NCBI GenBank assembly: GCA_000320605.2 | Contig: KB445793.1 | Location: 756,556 to 820,555, forward strand | Direction of reading: 5' to 3' | Origin: Gelatoporia subvermispora B | Taxonomy: Eukaryota > Basidiomycota > Agaricomycetes > Polyporales > Gelatoporiaceae | Length of the DNA stretch: 64,000 nucleotides | Program-made: the position numbers and the translations under genes | Notes under the pieces: generated by a model | What the model saw: the letters and a program-made list of their open reading frames with translations, nothing else | Told to the model about the DNA's origin: nothing | Databases searched by the model: none | In this document: piece by piece, positions 35,175 through 47,000 of the stretch | Numbering within the stretch: the stretch's first letter is position 1 | Layout: each line of letters starts with the position of its first letter

Positions 35175-36616
35175 ATGCTGTCTTCACGCCCCGTCCATGC
35201 CCGGGCGGCCCTGCTTCTCATCATTTTCAGTTTCGCATACCATCCGGTTTATGCAGTGCAATGCCAGCAAGGATATTACAACCCTGGAGGCGGCAACACT
35301 TGCGAGCCTTGTGCGCCGGGAACGTACAATGACCGTAAGTTCGGCGTCGTTACGAATTGTTCTTGATATTCATCTCCTATCGCAGAGACAGGCCATAGTT
35401 CGTGCCAGACGGCTTCGCCCGGATGGTATGCCACGGGGCCAGCTGCTACCAAGCAAGAGGAGTGCGGCCCTGGCACCTTCAGTCTCGCGGGCGCTTCGAG
35501 CTGCACATCTTGTCCAGTAGGGACTTACCAAGACCGTGGGTCTATACTTCAAAGGCGTATCAAGCGTATCTCATCTCATCCTAGAGTCCGGTTCATCTAA
35601 GTGCACTACGGTGCAGCCTGGGTGGTACAGCAACGGTCCCGGCGCGACTCAGGAGATACAGTGCGGCAAAGGCTATTATAGCGCGGGCGGTGCTGCAGGC
35701 TGCACGATCTGCCCACCGGGCTCCTACTGCAATTCTGACACGAATTCGTCCCCGACCCCGTGTCCTCCGGGATGGTATGCACCGGACTCTGGGGCTCAAG
35801 AGTCGTGTACACGCTGCCCTCAAGGCACGTTCACCGATTTCTATGGCGCGACTCAGTGTTGTTCATGGTGCGTGGCCCCCATCCTCATCACAATCTGCCT
35901 CACTCACCCCTCATTAGCTGTTCTGGTTGGTACAACGTCAGTCATCATCATGCAGTGTTAGCTATGCGCTATCTGAAAGCACATCCAGGATAATACAGGC
36001 CAAACGCATTGCTTCAACTGCCCGACTGGCGGTTGGTCTCCGCCGGGCGCAGTCAATAAAGGGCAGTGTACGACCATGGGTGGGGCACTCAGCACCTGCG
36101 CATCGTCGAACAACCAGTGCCGTACGTCTTGCACATAACATACCTCCTGGATTCTCATATGCTTACAGGCGCACTCATTCATCAGCTAAAACTGGTGGTG
36201 GCGTGCCCTCCGGAACTATCGAACGACGGAAGGTCCCGCACCGCCATATGTGCCCGTACGGACACAAGAATTGCCCCATATACGGGCTGAACGCGCACAC
36301 GGGGTACATCAAGGCGTACGAGTGTATCGACATCGAGAATGACCTCGAGACGTGCGGCGGCTGCGTCGCGAACGACTCGCCGTTCGGTTATCGGAACGCG
36401 GACGGCGGCAGGGACTGTAGCGCCATCCCAAATGTCGACGCCGTCCGCTGCCTCGGCGGGGAGTGTCTCGTCAGTGAGTGTCCTTGTGTTGGTATTTCGA
36501 ACGTTTATTTACCCTGAATTCTGCAAGTGAAATGCTCGGCTGGCTTTGTACTCTCAAGAGACGGGGAGAACTGCGAGCCCCTGTGGACGGAGCAGAGCTC
36601 TTGGCTCGAGTCGTGA
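35175..36616 (+). CDS. Secreted cysteine-rich protein: ephrin-receptor-like repeats plus CPL1 domain
   Basis: Extracellular protein of unknown function. Seven exons: 35175-35334, 35386-35535, 35585-35867, 35918-35936, 35989-36121, 36186-36473, 36528-36616; phases close to 373 residues. After a signal peptide (ARAALLLIIFSFAYHPVYA) come about five repeats of the type CxxGxYxxGGxxxCxxCxxGTY, as in GCC2/GCC3 or ephrin-receptor-like domains: QGYYNPGGGNTCEPCAPGTY, GPGTFSLAGASSCTSCPVGT, GKGYYSAGGAAGCTICPPGS and CPPGWYAPDSGAQESCTRCP. The C-terminal part is a CPL1-like domain: MCPYGHKNCPIYG, AYECIDIENDLETCGGCVAN, RDCSAIPNVDAVRCLGGECL, KCSAGFVLSRDGENCE. The exon 6 acceptor is the second AG at 36185. 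Cryptococcus Cpl1 is a secreted host-interacting protein, but no such role can be inferred here. Confidence 0.88.
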
Positions 36617-38136
36617 GCGTATAGTGTTCGGGACTGATGGACTAATGTCGGACTATCGCTGCCTCCGTGCAATTTGAATGATATTGTGTGTCGCTTGTAA
36701 CACCGTTCGCTCGCTCGACGCCAGACGCACCATCATCATGCGGGCGCCGGTCGCTGTCCCTCCTGTCTTGGGCAGTAGCGCCGCTAGAACATTCTCTTTG
36801 GGGATCTCCTGACGTCTTGTGTATGTCACTTGTCACTTGGGCCGGACGGTCGCATGAAATTCATTTATAGACACCAGAAGTAGTTTAGTCTGTACACATT
36901 GCATCTGGTGCCTCGCTGAGTCAGAAATCGAATTGAGAACATTCGCTGATCGTCCGAAGTTGGGTTAAAGCCGATCGTTACGCCTATATGCGTTGCAGAT
37001 CGTTACGGCGACTCAGTGGTCTCAGACTGGAGGAAACCACCTCTCAGGGACCCATCCAGAGTACAGTTCCACTTGTACATATGGTAGATGAGAGCAAGAG
37101 CACTGCTCGCTCGCGGACCTCGTCTTTTGACCCTACAACGTAATGTTGAAGTAGGGAAGGTAGCGCTCATATTTAGGACGATTCACGCTAGTGCACAGGG
37201 AGTCACGCAAAGTTTCGAAACCCACTCCACTTCTGCCTATCGTGCAACTGCGAAGTGCCCATGCGGAGGACATCGCTGCAAATAGGTGGGTCGAAATCAC
37301 GAAAACTCTGTCATATCGAATGAATGAGAATGACAGTCGGCGTGCAATGCCATCTACACACACTGTCTGTTTGAACTGCTGAAGAGGGCACAGGCTTCAA
37401 ATCCCCTTGCTGGGCGTGCGGAGTCGCATAAAGTTCTGACAAGAGGAGCTCCGCTCGTCAGATCGGTGGCGGTCGTACTTCCAAATTCATGGCAGCTATG
37501 AGTAAACGGCGCAGGATGAGAAGTAAGGACTCTGAAAGGTGTGCATGTGCAAGGCCCGTTGACAGCGGACTCGCACTAGGCGAGCATTCCGACAAAGGTA
37601 CAGAAGGCACGATTTGAAAGTCAACCCATGGCGCGTGAGCGATTCCAAAATCCACGGGCGCAGCTGTCAAAAGCGGCTTTCAACAGCACCAATAGCGCTC
37701 GACCTCGGAACTGATGTCCTATACAAGGTTCACGATTCCCTGGAAATCGTCGCCCTCGTATTGCTAACGGGCTCACAAAACAGCGAGTAAGAGTTTAAGA
37801 CGAACGGTCTCGAGGACGAGGACCATGCGGATGCGGGACGTGCAGCCGAGGAACATCACGTCGGCAAGATAAGATTATCGCAGCCGTGCAATGCTGCTCT
37901 TCGGAATGCTCTTGCACCATGCGCCTCATGACCAAAAAGTCCCTGGCATCAGCATGTAAGCGTTTCTTTCAGCTTGCGTGCCCCTGGCTAGAATAGGTGT
38001 TCAGCGGGCTCTGTGTGAAAGCGCTTGGACGGCGTGACTTGGGTAGTTATATAGCGGGTCCACTCATGTCGATCCCGTTCTTCGCCCGCAAATCCCTCCC
38101 GTCAAGCCTACTCAAGGCCCGAGGAATAACGTGACA
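36617..38136. other. 1.5 kb without a recognised gene
   Basis: Short frames only, on both strands. Nothing resembles a known family and I see no convincing exon chain. Contains the 3' flank of the CPL1-type gene and the upstream region of the phosphatase-like gene. Confidence 0.4.
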
Positions 38137-40012
38137 ATGGCAGACAACTCGGACAGCAATGTGATTGGTGTCGTGGTCATTGCCCGACACGGTGACCGTC
38201 AGGGCTTCTATCAGGACCCTACGACGTACACCTCCTCGTCGACCGCAATCACCCCCCTCGGAGAGGTACGCCGTTGTCATTATACTTCCATGACTCACAC
38301 TGACTCCCATGACCAGCAAGAGGAGTTCCAGCTAGGATCTCTGATCCGCTCGATCTACTTGAATGAATCCTCCCCGTCGTTCATCCAAGGCGCAACGCCG
38401 TCCACTCAGCTGTTCAACCAGTCGCAAGTCATTGCGCGTGCGGATGCCGGAGACGAGGGCTTTGTCATTTACGACAGCGCTATCGCCTTGGTCCAGGGCC
38501 TCTGGCCTCCGATGACCACGTCCACCGACCTTCTGGCCAACGGCTCGACCATTGAGAGTCCTCTCGGAGGGTTCCAGTACATCCCAGGTAAGAGTGATCA
38601 TTATCGACATTTTGCGTAGTCTCTCTGCAACGCTACTATGTCCAGTGGAGTCTGTGGAATTGGATCAGGATGTATCGCTCGAAGGATTCGCTGAATGTCC
38701 GGTGAGTCATGTATCTTGCAATATCATCTGCTGCCATTGACGTTCCTGCGAAAGACGTTCGATAACCACAACGACGCATTCTATAATTCTTCAGGGTTCT
38801 TGCAGATGCAGGCGGAGGAGCAGCCCTTCCTGAATGAACTCGTACCCTTCCTAGATGGTCGCCCGGTTACCCTCGAAAACATGGTACGTCAAAATCTGAA
38901 GTCGGCTCGGGATTGTATCTGATTCCCACCAAACCCTCGCAGTGGAACGTGAGTCGACCCACCCAAAGCATAGGCAAGTCCTGACCATTGCGAACATAGA
39001 TTTTCGACTACATGAACGTCCAGTCCATTCACAACGCCACCTTCTTCAATAATACGCCACCCGAATTCTTGGTGCAGGCGCGTTACCTCGCCAACTGGCA
39101 CGAGTACAACATCTTCAGTGACACGACTCCCAGCGGCATCGGAAACAGTCTGTCCAGTGTACTTCCTTCGCACTAACAAAAGCTAATGTTCGCTTCGTAG
39201 TTGCCATCCGCACAATGTTCCCGTCCATTCTTGACGCTATGCAGGAAATTACGAACTCTTCTAGTGGCCTCAAGATTCATTATTCTGCCATATCGTATAA
39301 GCCATTCTTGAGCTTGTTCAACGTGACTGGCGTCATCAACAACGGCGCGTTGCCGGAGGGTATCGGTAAGACTTGTTTTGATATTCACTGTTATCTCACT
39401 GGGCCTAAACATTGTCACCCCTAGTAAATTACGCCGCCGCCGTCGTGTACGAGATCCGTCAGTCTTCGTCATCCTCTGAGCCGGTCATCCGTATGCAGTT
39501 CAAGAATGGTACCGACGATGCCACCTTCCGCACCATCCCTATGACCTTCCCCGGCTGGGACGGCACCACGAGTGGCTCGGATGTCCCCGTCTCCACCTTC
39601 ATCAATGCCTTCGAGCCCATCACGATCAACGACACGCTCACGTGGTGCAACATCTGCCAGCAGACCACTGAACGTGGGTGCGCGGCACTCATCGCGGGAT
39701 CAAGCACAAGCGCGAGCGCGCACCACGACAAGATCTCGCCCGTCGGCGCGGGATTCCTGGGCGCGGGCCTCACGATTGTCGTTATAGCTGCGGCGATCGG
39801 TGTCTTGATCTTCCTCGGCGTGCTTACCACTGGTGCTGGGAAGGCTCGCAGACGGGGTTCGGCCGGTGCCAGGAAGGCTGTCCACTCCGATGAGCACGAG
39901 CTTGAATCTGAGGTGCGTAGGCTTACGCACCAATTGATAGGGTGTGTTACTCATATGGTTCATTGCCATCTTTTTGCGATTCGGATAGGCTGGCTCTCTC
40001 GGCAAAGCTTAA
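38137..40012 (+). CDS. Membrane-anchored histidine-phosphatase-fold protein
   Basis: Branch 2 histidine (acid) phosphatase superfamily member. Nine exons: 38137-38265, 38317-38587, 38646-38701, 38755-38883, 38943-38948, 39000-39147, 39201-39365, 39425-39912, 39989-40012; phases close to 471 residues. Exon 5 has just six bases (Trp-Asn), and the last exon codes AGSLGKA. The first motif is intact: VVVIARHGDRQGFYQDP. The second motif, normally ending in the catalytic His-Asp within YSAHDTT, reads KIHYSAISYKPFLSLFNVTG, so His-Asp appears replaced by Ile-Ser. A single C-terminal helix (GLTIVVIAAAIGVLIFLGVL) and a basic tail follow, giving a type I-like anchor, yet no N-terminal signal peptide is obvious. 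Probably lumenal or cell-surface, catalysis doubtful. Confidence 0.85.
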
Positions 40013-41240
40013 ACGAGGCTGAAGACAACTTTCGACATCCTGGTCATGCTGAGAAGACTGTGACCCGTGTACGATCGATCATTGTGCCTGTGAGAAATGT
40101 AGCATTAGACGAATATGATGACTCATGATTATTCTTGGATATGGGTGTAGATCACATGTCAGATGAATGATGGTGAGGGCGACACCAGATACTGTACCGG
40201 GCCTCCCGAAATACACCGTGCTCGTTGTCATCTGGCCGTGTAACAGCAAATGGCTACCTCAACGGTGCCGATATCTCTTTCTAGTGCATTCCACTCATTG
40301 ACGGAATGAGTAGCAGCCACTCGACGGACGCTCTGCAAGGTCCGATGAAGGCCTCTGCTGTGTTGCAGTTGCGTATGATATCGCCGCCGCCGACGCGGAG
40401 TACATCACGTGTTCTCGACGCGTCTGTGGCGACGCGTAACCCGCTGACATCAGAGTTGCAAGCGAGGCATCGCTGATCATGAACTTCACTCGAATCGCGT
40501 GTATAAAGTTGGTACTTGAGGTCTGCAGTCAGACGGAGAGGTGCGAGAAGGGAGATGTCATAGAATTAGATGGCCTATATCTGTTCCAACTGTTTCAACC
40601 TGTAGTAGAACCGATGGCTGCCAAGAGTGAGTAAACTCTGTACAGTTGATGAGACCGGTGATGCTTCAGCACGTTTCAACTTCGAATGTGCCTAAGTGCA
40701 TCCGAATAAAAGTGTTGACGAGTGCATTGTATGAGACGATCTTCAATCCTAATGGCCTGCAAGCAACGGCAGAAGGAACGAGGATGGCCAACTCGCTCAC
40801 GAGGCATGATTGCGGTCTCCGTTCATTAAACGTGCTAGGGTGACCTATACGATAGGAGAAGTAAGACCATCATTCGGTAGGCACTCGTACGTACAGGAAT
40901 GAGCAACCTCTGCACTGGCCACCAAAGGCAACCCACGCATCGCGGGTCGGAAATCCACCTCATACGCTATCTTGTAAACCGGTTCATTCCACCCGAGACA
41001 AGTACTAGTGAGTTGTACAGGGGAATGAAGGTCGAGTAATGCAAAAAATCAATTGTCAATGCTGACTGTGGTGGTAGTGAGGAAGGCGGGAAGATTCGAG
41101 GTCGCCAAGCGCTTCCACGCTCAGCCGCACGTTACGTTGACTTCAACATTCCCCTTTCTCATCCTATCCTAGTTATCCACCATTCACTGCCACGGCCTTT
41201 ACATCTCAACTCTAGCCAGCACGGTCTCTGACATTCGAAT
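40013..41240. other. 1.2 kb without a recognised gene
   Basis: Only short frames without motifs. The last 150 bases, upstream of the Iwr1 start, are pyrimidine-rich (CCCCTTTCTCATCCTATCC), a common fungal promoter feature. Confidence 0.4.
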
Positions 41241-42667
41241 ATGCAAGGCGAAAACTCACGACGTCCCTACACAATCGTCCGTATCAAGAGGAAACGAACA
41301 GAGGAGCCGCTTGAGGCGCTTGGTGAGCAAACCTCAGCTTCCTCAATACTCTAGCTTCTGACATGCACCGTTCACAGTTCTCGACAAATCACGTAGAAAA
41401 AGGACGCGCGGAGCACGTATTTTCCAATTTGCTGAGACTGTAGAGCCGGGTGCATGGGAGGACGAGGAGAAGAAGAAAGAGCTCGAGGTGGGTGCGATCC
41501 ATACTCTCCCTTGGCTTCATTCCTCACTCAGGTATCCAGAGCCGCATCTCGACACTCGCAAGTCAATCAGCACAGTCTAGCACTTCAGCAGCCTCACCTA
41601 TCACCCCTGCTACTTCAACGGAGCCTGTGGCGGCTAGCCCACCGCCCGCCACCCCACAATCTACACTTCAGCCATCTCAGGATGGACCAGCTCGTCACTA
41701 TAAAATTCTACCTGCAGCTGGATCTACCCCCGAAGCCTCACGCCGTCGTCATTCAACAGCACCGTAAGCATGTCCCCTATGACTGCTTGTGGCTCCCAGT
41801 AGACAGATGTTCTACAGCCCTAAGGTATGGTCACAAAAAGAGCTAGAAGCTGCTCAGAAGGCCCGTTCGGCTTTCACCCTGTACGATGCTGTGCTTTCTC
41901 CACCATCAGGTGACCGTCGTGTGGCTCGGGGTGCGCCTGAAGATGAGGAGATGGCCAAGTTCCTTCCGCTTCTGCAGGAATATCTCAAAGGTGAGGCCGC
42001 ATACGCGTTCGGCCATGGACCTGTGCTAATCCTTGCCTTGGGGATAGTGAGCGATATTCCGCCCCCATCGTCTTCGTCGAATTCCATCCTCGCGCCAAGC
42101 GTCAGCGGGAATGTATCAGATGGAGAGGACGGGGACTACGTATACGACGTGTTCTACCAGCGTCCTACTACATTTGAAGAACTATACCTGCCGACGAGCG
42201 GTAGCGGTAACATCGGAACACTGTACGTACGATCGCACCTTATTAGGGATCCATAAGGAAGCATCTCCTACGCTTTTTTTGATTTAGGACGAGCCTCCCG
42301 GAAGAGCTCAGTTGGATGTATGATTTGGACGAAGAGTCGGAACCTGGAGATGATGAAGATGAAGACTCGAATGGTGTGTGCATATGCTTGCTTGTCTCTA
42401 CTGACCTGCCTGTGGTACATCTGTAATGACGCGTATACTCACCCACTCGCAGCCGAGGAGTATTATAAGAATGACTATCCGGAAGAGGAAGACGATGACT
42501 TCTGGAGTGATGGCGGCAGTGAGGGCAGCGGTGCGTCACTCTACTACATGTGCTTGCTGACCGTGTGGACATTCATGCAACTACCTACATCAGATGTGTT
42601 TCATGAGCAGTCTGATTCTGACGATGTGGTCTTCAATGATGCCACGGACGACGGGGCCTGGAGGTGA
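41241..42667 (+). CDS. IWR1: Iwr1-type RNA polymerase II nuclear import factor (frame broken once)
   Basis: Iwr1 binds assembled RNA polymerase II in the cytoplasm and carries it into the nucleus through its N-terminal import signal. Exons 41241-41322, 41379-41487, 41540-41763, 41800-41990, 42048-42222, 42288-42373, 42453-42530, 42594-42667. N-terminus: YTIVRIKRKRTEEPLEALV then LDKSRRK, RTRGARIFQFAETVEPGAWE, a typical opening with basic import motif. The Iwr1 core is YVYDVFYQRPTTFEELYLP, ELSWMYDLDEESEPGDDEDE, AEEYYKNDYPEEEDDDFW, ending DDGAWR. Within exon 2, at 41396-41402, the frame slips by one base: four A's stand where the protein needs five, giving a downstream stop. All other phases agree. 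Sequencing error, a true mutation, or use of a GTAG...CTGTAG intron there are possible. Confidence 0.85.
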
Positions 42668-44083
42668 GATGACCGTCTGGCATATGACCCGGACTTCGTA
42701 TGTGCCACTTCATCATGTATTGTATAACTGTGTCCGATTAATTGATGTGTCTTCTCTCCACGCGAGCCGCATGCCTTTCATTCCATGACTACCAACTCCT
42801 GAGCCTTTGGTCGGCATCTATTTCTCGCGTGGCTATGATTGCACGTTGCAAAGGTCCTGGAGCTGCCGCGGCGAAGCTTAATTTTGCTGGCCCTTGCCGA
42901 CGTTCGTCCTCGTGTCCTGGCTTTTGCCACGATGAGCGGAACCTCGCACGCAGGCTTCATCTATGCTCTCATCTCAATAACGACAAGCGCAGCAACGCAC
43001 TCTCATTGTCTAGTTTTGGACTAGTAAAAGACTGATTTCTGTGGCCTTTCCTGCTCGCAATGCCTCCGCATCGCCTCTCCTGAGTTTGCACACGACCTCC
43101 GCATTGAGAACGAGCTAGCTTGTAGTGTGCGCTCATTGAGCCACTGCATGAGGGCTAAACTTACTCTCGGGTGTGCAGGGCCGGATGGAGTGAGCGTTAA
43201 GTGCTGGTTGCTGCTTATGGGACGGAGAAGGAGTCAAAATCCGCCCTCACTGCTCCACTCGCCGCGCTGTCTGGGTGCATAAAACGACTCGGAACAACGC
43301 CAGACACATCTCAGACAAAGTTCACCGGAGATCATGATTGGGCTCTTCACGACAACGGGGCAGGCTAGTAGCCACTTCCATTATGCTAGACCCAGCTCGA
43401 TGGATTACGGCTAGTAGTACCGCGGGGCAGTCATCTTTGGCCCGGCCCGCAACAGCAGTTTCGCTTAACCTGGAGAAGATGACCCACCTGCACGTACTGA
43501 CTGAGACGTGTTCTTCGCAAGTCTCTGCCTATTTATGGATCGAGCATCACAGAATCCCCTGTGTTGTGAACAAAACGCGCACCCCGTCGGTAGAGATGAG
43601 GAGGGTTAGAGCAGTTCCTTTCCCAGAGGATCGCATGCAATGTGCCAGACCTTCATAACCAGCTCGGGGATGAGCTGCATGGTCTGCGTCAACAGTGCGT
43701 GAATCGGGCACAAGAAGCAACTGTGACCAAACCTTCGCGTCCCGTCGTCTCCAATGCCACACCGCGTATCGTATGACGATCGTTCCAGAGTTCATACAAT
43801 TTGAGTAGAATAGAATTATTTGTATGCATTATTTGGAGCCAGTGAATGTGCGTACGAGTGCTATGGCTAATAATACATTGATACATGCAATGCGAGGACC
43901 ACGAACGCAGGCTTCGTGTATCTCCAGCGTTATGGCTACAGAATGCGATATCATCGAACTTAGCGTAGCACTACAAACCACAATGTTCGAAGTCGGCACA
44001 AAGAAAGGATATCAGGGTTCGCGAATAAGAATAGGGGAGACAAAACAGCGTAACAGTGGAGACAGCAGCAACAAAATATAGGG
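42668..44083. other. 1.4 kb convergent spacer, Iwr1 / phytochrome
   Basis: Between the stops of Iwr1 (plus) and phytochrome (minus). Only short frames; no motif. It is long for a 3' spacer in this window, so a small unrecognised gene could be hidden. Confidence 0.35.
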
Positions 44084-47000
44084 TCAAAGTTGGTGCTCGT
44101 TTACCTTCAGCGGCTTTGCTAGCCATCCGCCTTGTTCCCAGCTAGAGCCAACATGGTATACATCCTTTTCGCGTTGTTTGAGGTCAACGACACCTTTGAG
44201 GATGTTGCGAAGTCGTTTGAAGTCGATTGGTTTCAGAATCCAGCCATCCATACCAAGCCTATGGAGTTCCTCACGTTGCGAGATGTAGAGCGAAGCAGAG
44301 ACTGCGAATATGGGAAGGCGTCCATTCAGCTTGTGCGATAATCGACAGCCTTCCTTGCGTTTATGTTCAAGGGCACGGATTCGCTCGGTCGCTTCATAGC
44401 CGTTCAGGAGAGGCATCCTGCAAGGGGGATCAGTACAACGAGCAAGATGGTTGATGATAGCTCGTACTGGATGTCCATGAGGACACAATCGAAATCCCAG
44501 TCGGATTCGAGTAATTCCAAGCCTTCCTGTCCATTGGTGGTGTTTACAACTGTGTGGCCATCAAGCGAAAGTCGTTTGCTCAAAATCATCCGGTTGATGT
44601 CATTGTCCTATGAAGGTGCGATCAGTTTCATGCAGAGACAAGGCAGAACGTGATCACGTACTTCGACAATGAGGATTCGTAGACTAGACGGAGCAGAACC
44701 TTCTGCGACACTATTCGTTGCTCCGCGAGGTGATCTGCGAGGTAACGGCGCCGCTGGCTGAGGAGGCTTCCTTTGGAGAGGCAGGTCGAGATCGTATTCG
44801 TCTACTTTCACTGGCCGAAGGGGTACGCCGGAACCAACGATGTCCACTTTTCCGCAATCGTGATGTGTCGCGGACGTGGGATCTGTAGTCTGAGACAATC
44901 CTCCAGGACTGGGATATCGTTGTTGCGACATGTGACTGAAAGACAAAGCCTCCACCAAGTTGTCAATCTGATCGCCTCGTGATCCTTCATTGCTACTATG
45001 TCGTGTTTGCAGTAGCGATGAGCGAGAGGAGGATGATGCCGAGCCCGTGTGGGTGTCACTGATCTCCATCGCGAAAGGTATCAGGAATGAGAAGCGGCTA
45101 CCTTCGTTGAGTCTTGAATCTACACGGAGTTGGCCGCCAAGCTGCTCAACGATCCTGGCAACTACCGCTAGACCAAGCCCTAGACACACTCGGTAGTTCA
45201 GAACGTATCCCCATGTGGTTCCGATGTTCACCTACCGAGTCCCGGGGAGTTACCTCTAGATGGAGCCGTCTCCACCTGCTCAAACTCCCTGAAAATACTC
45301 TCGAGTTTTTCAGATGGAATGCCGCATCCAGTATCTGAAACAATGATTTCTACAGCAACGTTCTGAGCCGTACGAAGGCCGGTGGGTTCTTCAAAGGTAT
45401 GACACTGAATCGATATAGATCCTTCCTTTGTATATTTCACTGGCGCTGCGATCAGTAGCGTCACTGGCACCAACATCGAGAAACTTACAGGCATTCGCAG
45501 TTAAATTAGCAACAACGGTATGGATCTTCCTTGCATCTCCTACGACCATGCGGGGGCAGGTCTTGACGTCGAGTTGGAAGCCAAGGCCTCGCCGAGCAGC
45601 TTCATTCCTGTACAAAAGCGTAGCATCTTCGATAGTTTTGTGTAGATCGAATAGTTCGTTGAAGGACGTCTCGTTTCCACTCTCCAAACGGGTGAGATCC
45701 TGTGACAAGGAACATTGGCATCAACGATAGTATCCGCGTAGGGATACGCACCAGCAGATCGTTGATCGTAAACAGCAAACTCTGCGAAATCGTTAGCACG
45801 TGCACCCTTACGGCAAATTATGTTTTGCAAACCTTAGAAGCCGCGTGAGACTGACTCAGATTCTCTCTCGTGTCAACATCGAGTGGCCCGTTGAGAGCCA
45901 ACTCCAAATAGCTAGGGGTATGTTGATTAGAGCGCCGAAATGAAAGGAGTGCGATGTCACACTTACTTGATAATGTGATTCAACGGCGTTCGGACTATCG
46001 AAGACCGTCAGTGCATTAAAATAAGCACAGGGGCGTGACAAGCTACCTTCATGGCTCGCATTAGACAACAAAATGTTTGTGAGTTTCGTCGTTTGAAGGG
46101 CATTCTCTTTCTGCCTCCAGACTTCGATAAACTAGGTTCCGGATGTGAACCAATTGGCACCGTTTGACGTAAATCCGACAAACCTTCCCGTAGACCAGCG
46201 CCAAAACACCTGCTGTTTCCAAATGTTCGTCTGACCAAGCACGGCAACGTCCGGCCACAGTTTCCGACCAGATTCTGAAGGAAGTCCTGGGCTCAAGCAG
46301 ATTTTTCTGTTCGCCATCTCTGTACGGCCTGCCTGCCCAATTTACCTGACGAGGCTGTCCGCGGCGCAAGAAAGCAATGAAGTCACGTCCGCCTGCAGAT
46401 AACGGCACATAAAGTAGCCCAGCAATGATCTCTAATCCGCTGGTGAGCGGCAGATCTGGATAGTCCTGCGTGACCGCCTGTGATACCTGAATGGTACTGC
46501 GCCAAAGTTATATTAGAAATGATCATTCTGAGCGCCAAAAATCAAACGCACTCGAACTGCTTCAGACGCAAGTATTCTGCGACGATCAAGATCTCTTGGC
46601 CGTGGAAGTTCGGTCCTAGGATCTTCGCGCCTTCACCAATGACGAGGACACCGTAGTCTGCGTCGAACAGACCTAGCAAATCGTCGGCATTAGACACAAT
46701 GTAACCGGATGGGTGCTGGTCCGATGGCATTGTGTTGATCTGGAATACAGCATGAACAACACGTCTCCCGGGAAGAAGCGCCGCAATATACCAATTTGCG
46801 CGTGTGCAGGCGCTGAGCATAACTCAAGCGTTCGATGTTGCGTGAGATAGACTGGCTCAGCAACCGAAGCATTTGGCGAACAGGGAACGAGACACGCATG
46901 CCCTGAGACCCGTAAGAATGGCACGCAACCAATCCCCAGAGTTGCCCGAATGCGATGATTGACTATGGTGCAATGAGTTTCGGCCCCAAGTATGAGCAAA

